Shown: positions 61,531-64,000 of the stretch, piece by piece
Numbering within the stretch: the stretch's first letter is position 1
How the letters are laid out: each line of letters opens with the position of its first letter
Assembly: GCF_947242115.1 (NCBI RefSeq)
Contig: NC_074715.1
Span: forward strand, 50,989,080-51,053,079
Direction of reading: 5' to 3'
DNA length: 64,000 nt
DNA from: Biomphalaria glabrata
Taxonomy: Eukaryota > Mollusca > Gastropoda > Planorbidae
The notes under the pieces: generated by a model
Told to the model about the DNA's origin: nothing
Databases searched by the model: none
Seen by the model: the letters and a program-made list of their open reading frames with translations, nothing else
Made by a program: the position numbers and the translations under genes

Positions 61531-64000
61531 ATGAGAGCCCCTGCAACCATCATCCCGGTCGCCGTGCTAGGGCAGAGTAAGAGTCTGAAAATCAATGGAA
61601 AAATTGGATGTCAAAATTATCACTTCCTCCTAGATACTGGTGCTTCACGATCAGTCATACGGACGGATAAAGTGGACAGTAGCAAGAAAACGCCAGTTAG
61701 GGCCTACTCGTTGAAAACAGCCAGTGGAGAACTGATGCCCATAAAAGGCCTGATCGACACAACAGTCGAGATCGGAAATCAGTCATTCAAACACGAATTC
61801 CTGATTGCTGACGTCACAGATGACTGCATAATAGGGCTCGACTTCATGCTGAAATATGGCATTTCCTTAAATATCGGCGGAGGCACTTTACAATGTGGAG
61901 ACCTCGAAGTACCCTTGATTGGCGACGAGAATGAAGAAGATGGCCGTGTCAGAAGGATTAAGTTGGTAGAAAATACAACCTTGCCTGCTAAGTCAGAAAT
62001 GATCATTTGGGGGAAAATTGAGGACGGCTATCCCACGACAGGAACAGCGCTGGTAGAAAGCTTGGACACCAACCCCAACGGGATAGCAGTAGGAAAGACA
62101 CTAGTCAGGATTGGGAAAGACCTAATGGTGCCCGTAAGAATTATGAACCTCGGTACAGTAGAGAAACATTTGCGGGAAGGTAGCACCATTGCTGGCTGTC
62201 ATGCTCTTGAGATGATAAGAAACTGTAGCAGTGAAAACCCCGACGAAAGACTCGAGTCCAGTGAACCGCACGTTACTAAGCTTCTGACAGAAGTCAAAAC
62301 GATCTTGTCGAAAGAACAGTACACCAAAGCAGAACAATTCCTCAGAGAGTTTTCTGACATATTGCCATCTGATGAAATGGACTTTGGGCGAACAAATCTA
62401 ATCCAGCATCGAATAGACACAGGAAACACTAGGCCTATACGACAGCAACCACGTCGCCTGCCGCTAGCAAAACACCAAGAAGCTATGGGCATCATAGAAC
62501 GAATGAGGCAGCAAGGGGTTGTTGAACCATCCAACAGTCCATGGTGTTCACCCATCGTCTTGGTAAAGAAGAAAGATGGATCCACGAGATTTTGTGTCGA
62601 CTATAGATTATTAAACGACGCCACACACAAGGACAGCTACCCGCTTCCTAGGATCGACGACACATTGGACACACTTGCTGGGTCACAGATCTTTTCCACC
62701 CTTGACCTGAAGAGCGGTTACTGGCAGGTGGGACTACACCCCGAGGACAGAGATAAAACAGCCTTCTCTGCTGGTAATGGTCTCTGGCAATTTACCGTTA
62801 TGCCTTTTGGACTCTGCAACGCCCCTGCAACCTTTGAAAGACTTATGGAGCATGTGCTAAGAGGACTTAACTGGACCACGTGTCTTGTGTACTTAGATGA
62901 CATTATCGTCATAGGCAGAACCTTCGAGGAACATATCGCAAACCTGAAGGAAGTATTCGAATGAATCAGAAACGCTGGAATGAAATTGAATCCAAAGAAG
63001 TGCTTCTTGTTCAGAAGGAGCGTCAAGTACCTTGGGCACATCGTGTCGAAGGAAGGAGTCAGCACAGACCCGGATAAAGTTGAAGCTGTAAAGGGATGGC
63101 CGATCCCCGCTAATATCCAGGAGTTAAGAAGCTTTCTTGGACTCTGCACGTACTACAGACGTTTCGTACCAAACTTCTCCAGCCTCTGTAGCGCCCTTCA
63201 TCAATTGACTGAACCGAAGCGGCCGTTTATTTGGACAACGGAATGTCAGGAGGCCTTTGAGCGACTTAAAAAGGCTCTTGTTTCATCACCCATTCTGGCC
63301 TACCCGATACCAGGCGAGACGTTCATACTTGACACCGATGCGAGCAATACTGGAATAGGTGCTGTCTTATCCCAAAAGATAGATGGAACTGAGAGGGTTA
63401 TAGCTTACTTTAGTCGGAGCTCGTCCAACGCCGAGAGAAACTACTGTGTCACAAGGCGTGAGCTACTGGCAGTTGTGGATGCCATACAACATTTCCACAA
63501 ATACTTATATGGGCAAAAATTTATCCTTAGGACAGATCACGCTGCTCTTCAATGGCTGTTGTCATTTAAAAATCCTGAAGGTCAAGTCGCCAGGTGGATT
63601 GAACGTTTGCAAACCTATGACTTCGAGACACAGCACCGAAAAGGACTAATTCACCAGAATGCTGACGCGCTGTCTCGACGACCTTGCAGAATGGAATGTA
63701 AACACTGCAGCAAGGTTGAAGAGAAGGGATTTATCATTGATTGCCAACGTCTTGGGGTACAAGCTTCCGAGTCATGGTCCGACGAAAGAATTCGAGAAGA
63801 CCAGTTAAAAGATGAAGATCTGGCTCCCATTCTGCTTATGAAGGAAGACGGGCAAAGACCGGAATGGCATCACCTTTCTGATAAGGGAACTGCAACCAAG
63901 GCATATTGGGCGCAATGGGACTCACTGACAATCGACAATGGAGTTCTCAAGAGAGTCTGGGAAACGGCAGATGGAACATGCAATCGCTTACAGATGTTGC
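61531..64000 (+). pseudogene. pol: pol region of the LTR retrotransposon (protease, RT, RNase H; partial)
   Basis: In order: aspartic protease (LLDTGASRSVI), Ty3-type RT (RIDTG, WCSPIVLVKKKDGS, FSTLDLKSGYWQV, PFGLCNAPATFERL, YLDDIIV), RNase H (ILDTDASNTGIGAVL, TDHAALQWLL, NADALSRRP) and the start of the region before integrase. It lies in a different frame from gag, as is usual for families that use frameshifting. The copy looks broken about once and runs off the window. Confidence 0.85.

Larger units (their letters stand above)
59657..64000 (+). mobile_element. Ty3/Gypsy-type LTR retrotransposon, cut by window end
   Basis: A 5' LTR, primer-binding site, gag and most of the reverse transcriptase-RNase H part of pol are present in order; integrase and the 3' LTR lie beyond the window. 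The element is clearly more GC-rich than the host DNA around it and its reading frames are largely preserved, so it is young. About one break is apparent in the visible part of pol. It sits directly after a (TA)n tract. Confidence 0.9.

Overview
The window looks like a piece of a gastropod mollusc genome, most likely a freshwater pulmonate-type snail. That is an inference from AT-rich sequence full of (TA)n tracts and TAGATCTAG-like words, intron-rich animal genes, tRNA-derived SINEs, and several non-LTR retrotransposon families. It is not bacterial: gene models need GT-AG (and some GC-AG) introns, and there are no operons.

Four conserved host genes and one less conserved one can be read exon by exon. 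(1) An OSER1 homologue, minus strand, about 1.5-3.3 kb, 5' exon not found. (2) A metadherin/LYRIC (MTDH)-like ER membrane protein, plus strand, 17.1-23.5 kb, nine coding exons, 474 aa. (3) HBS1L, minus strand, 28.2-45.4 kb, sixteen coding exons, 753 aa, the Pelota-partner GTPase of no-go/non-stop decay. Inside it lies an alternative terminal exon (40,632-41,842) that gives a 558-aa SKI7-like isoform, so one gene supplies both the ribosome-rescue GTPase and the exosome-Ski adaptor. (4) ITPA, plus strand, 47.8-49.6 kb, three exons, 192 aa. (5) A single-exon secreted or membrane-anchored somatomedin-B protein, plus strand, 53.9-55.6 kb. MTDH and HBS1L converge; HBS1L and ITPA diverge.

The rest is mostly mobile-element debris. 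0-16 kb holds hAT elements (one about 1.4 kb transposase relic, one BED-finger relic, several short non-autonomous copies with exact 8-bp target duplications), LINE fragments of at least four families and one long intact LINE reverse transcriptase ORF (14.3-15.9 kb). Introns of MTDH, HBS1L and ITPA carry tRNA-derived SINEs, a TTAA-flanked MITE, LINE ends and two LTR fossils in a (TA)n tract. 50-59 kb has a LINE interrupted by a second TTAA-flanked MITE and a very recent 173-bp tandem duplication of a LINE end. From 59.66 kb to the right edge there is a Ty3/Gypsy-type LTR retrotransposon (5' LTR, tRNA-Leu primer site, gag, start of pol) cut by the window end.

The most interesting points are the dual HBS1/SKI7 gene with its repeated SLSxL(I/V) motifs, a 36-nt near-perfect inverted copy of MTDH exon 1 coding sequence about 0.85 kb upstream of that exon, two GC-AG introns in conserved genes, the single-exon somatomedin-B protein, and nested insertions whose empty site can be read directly.
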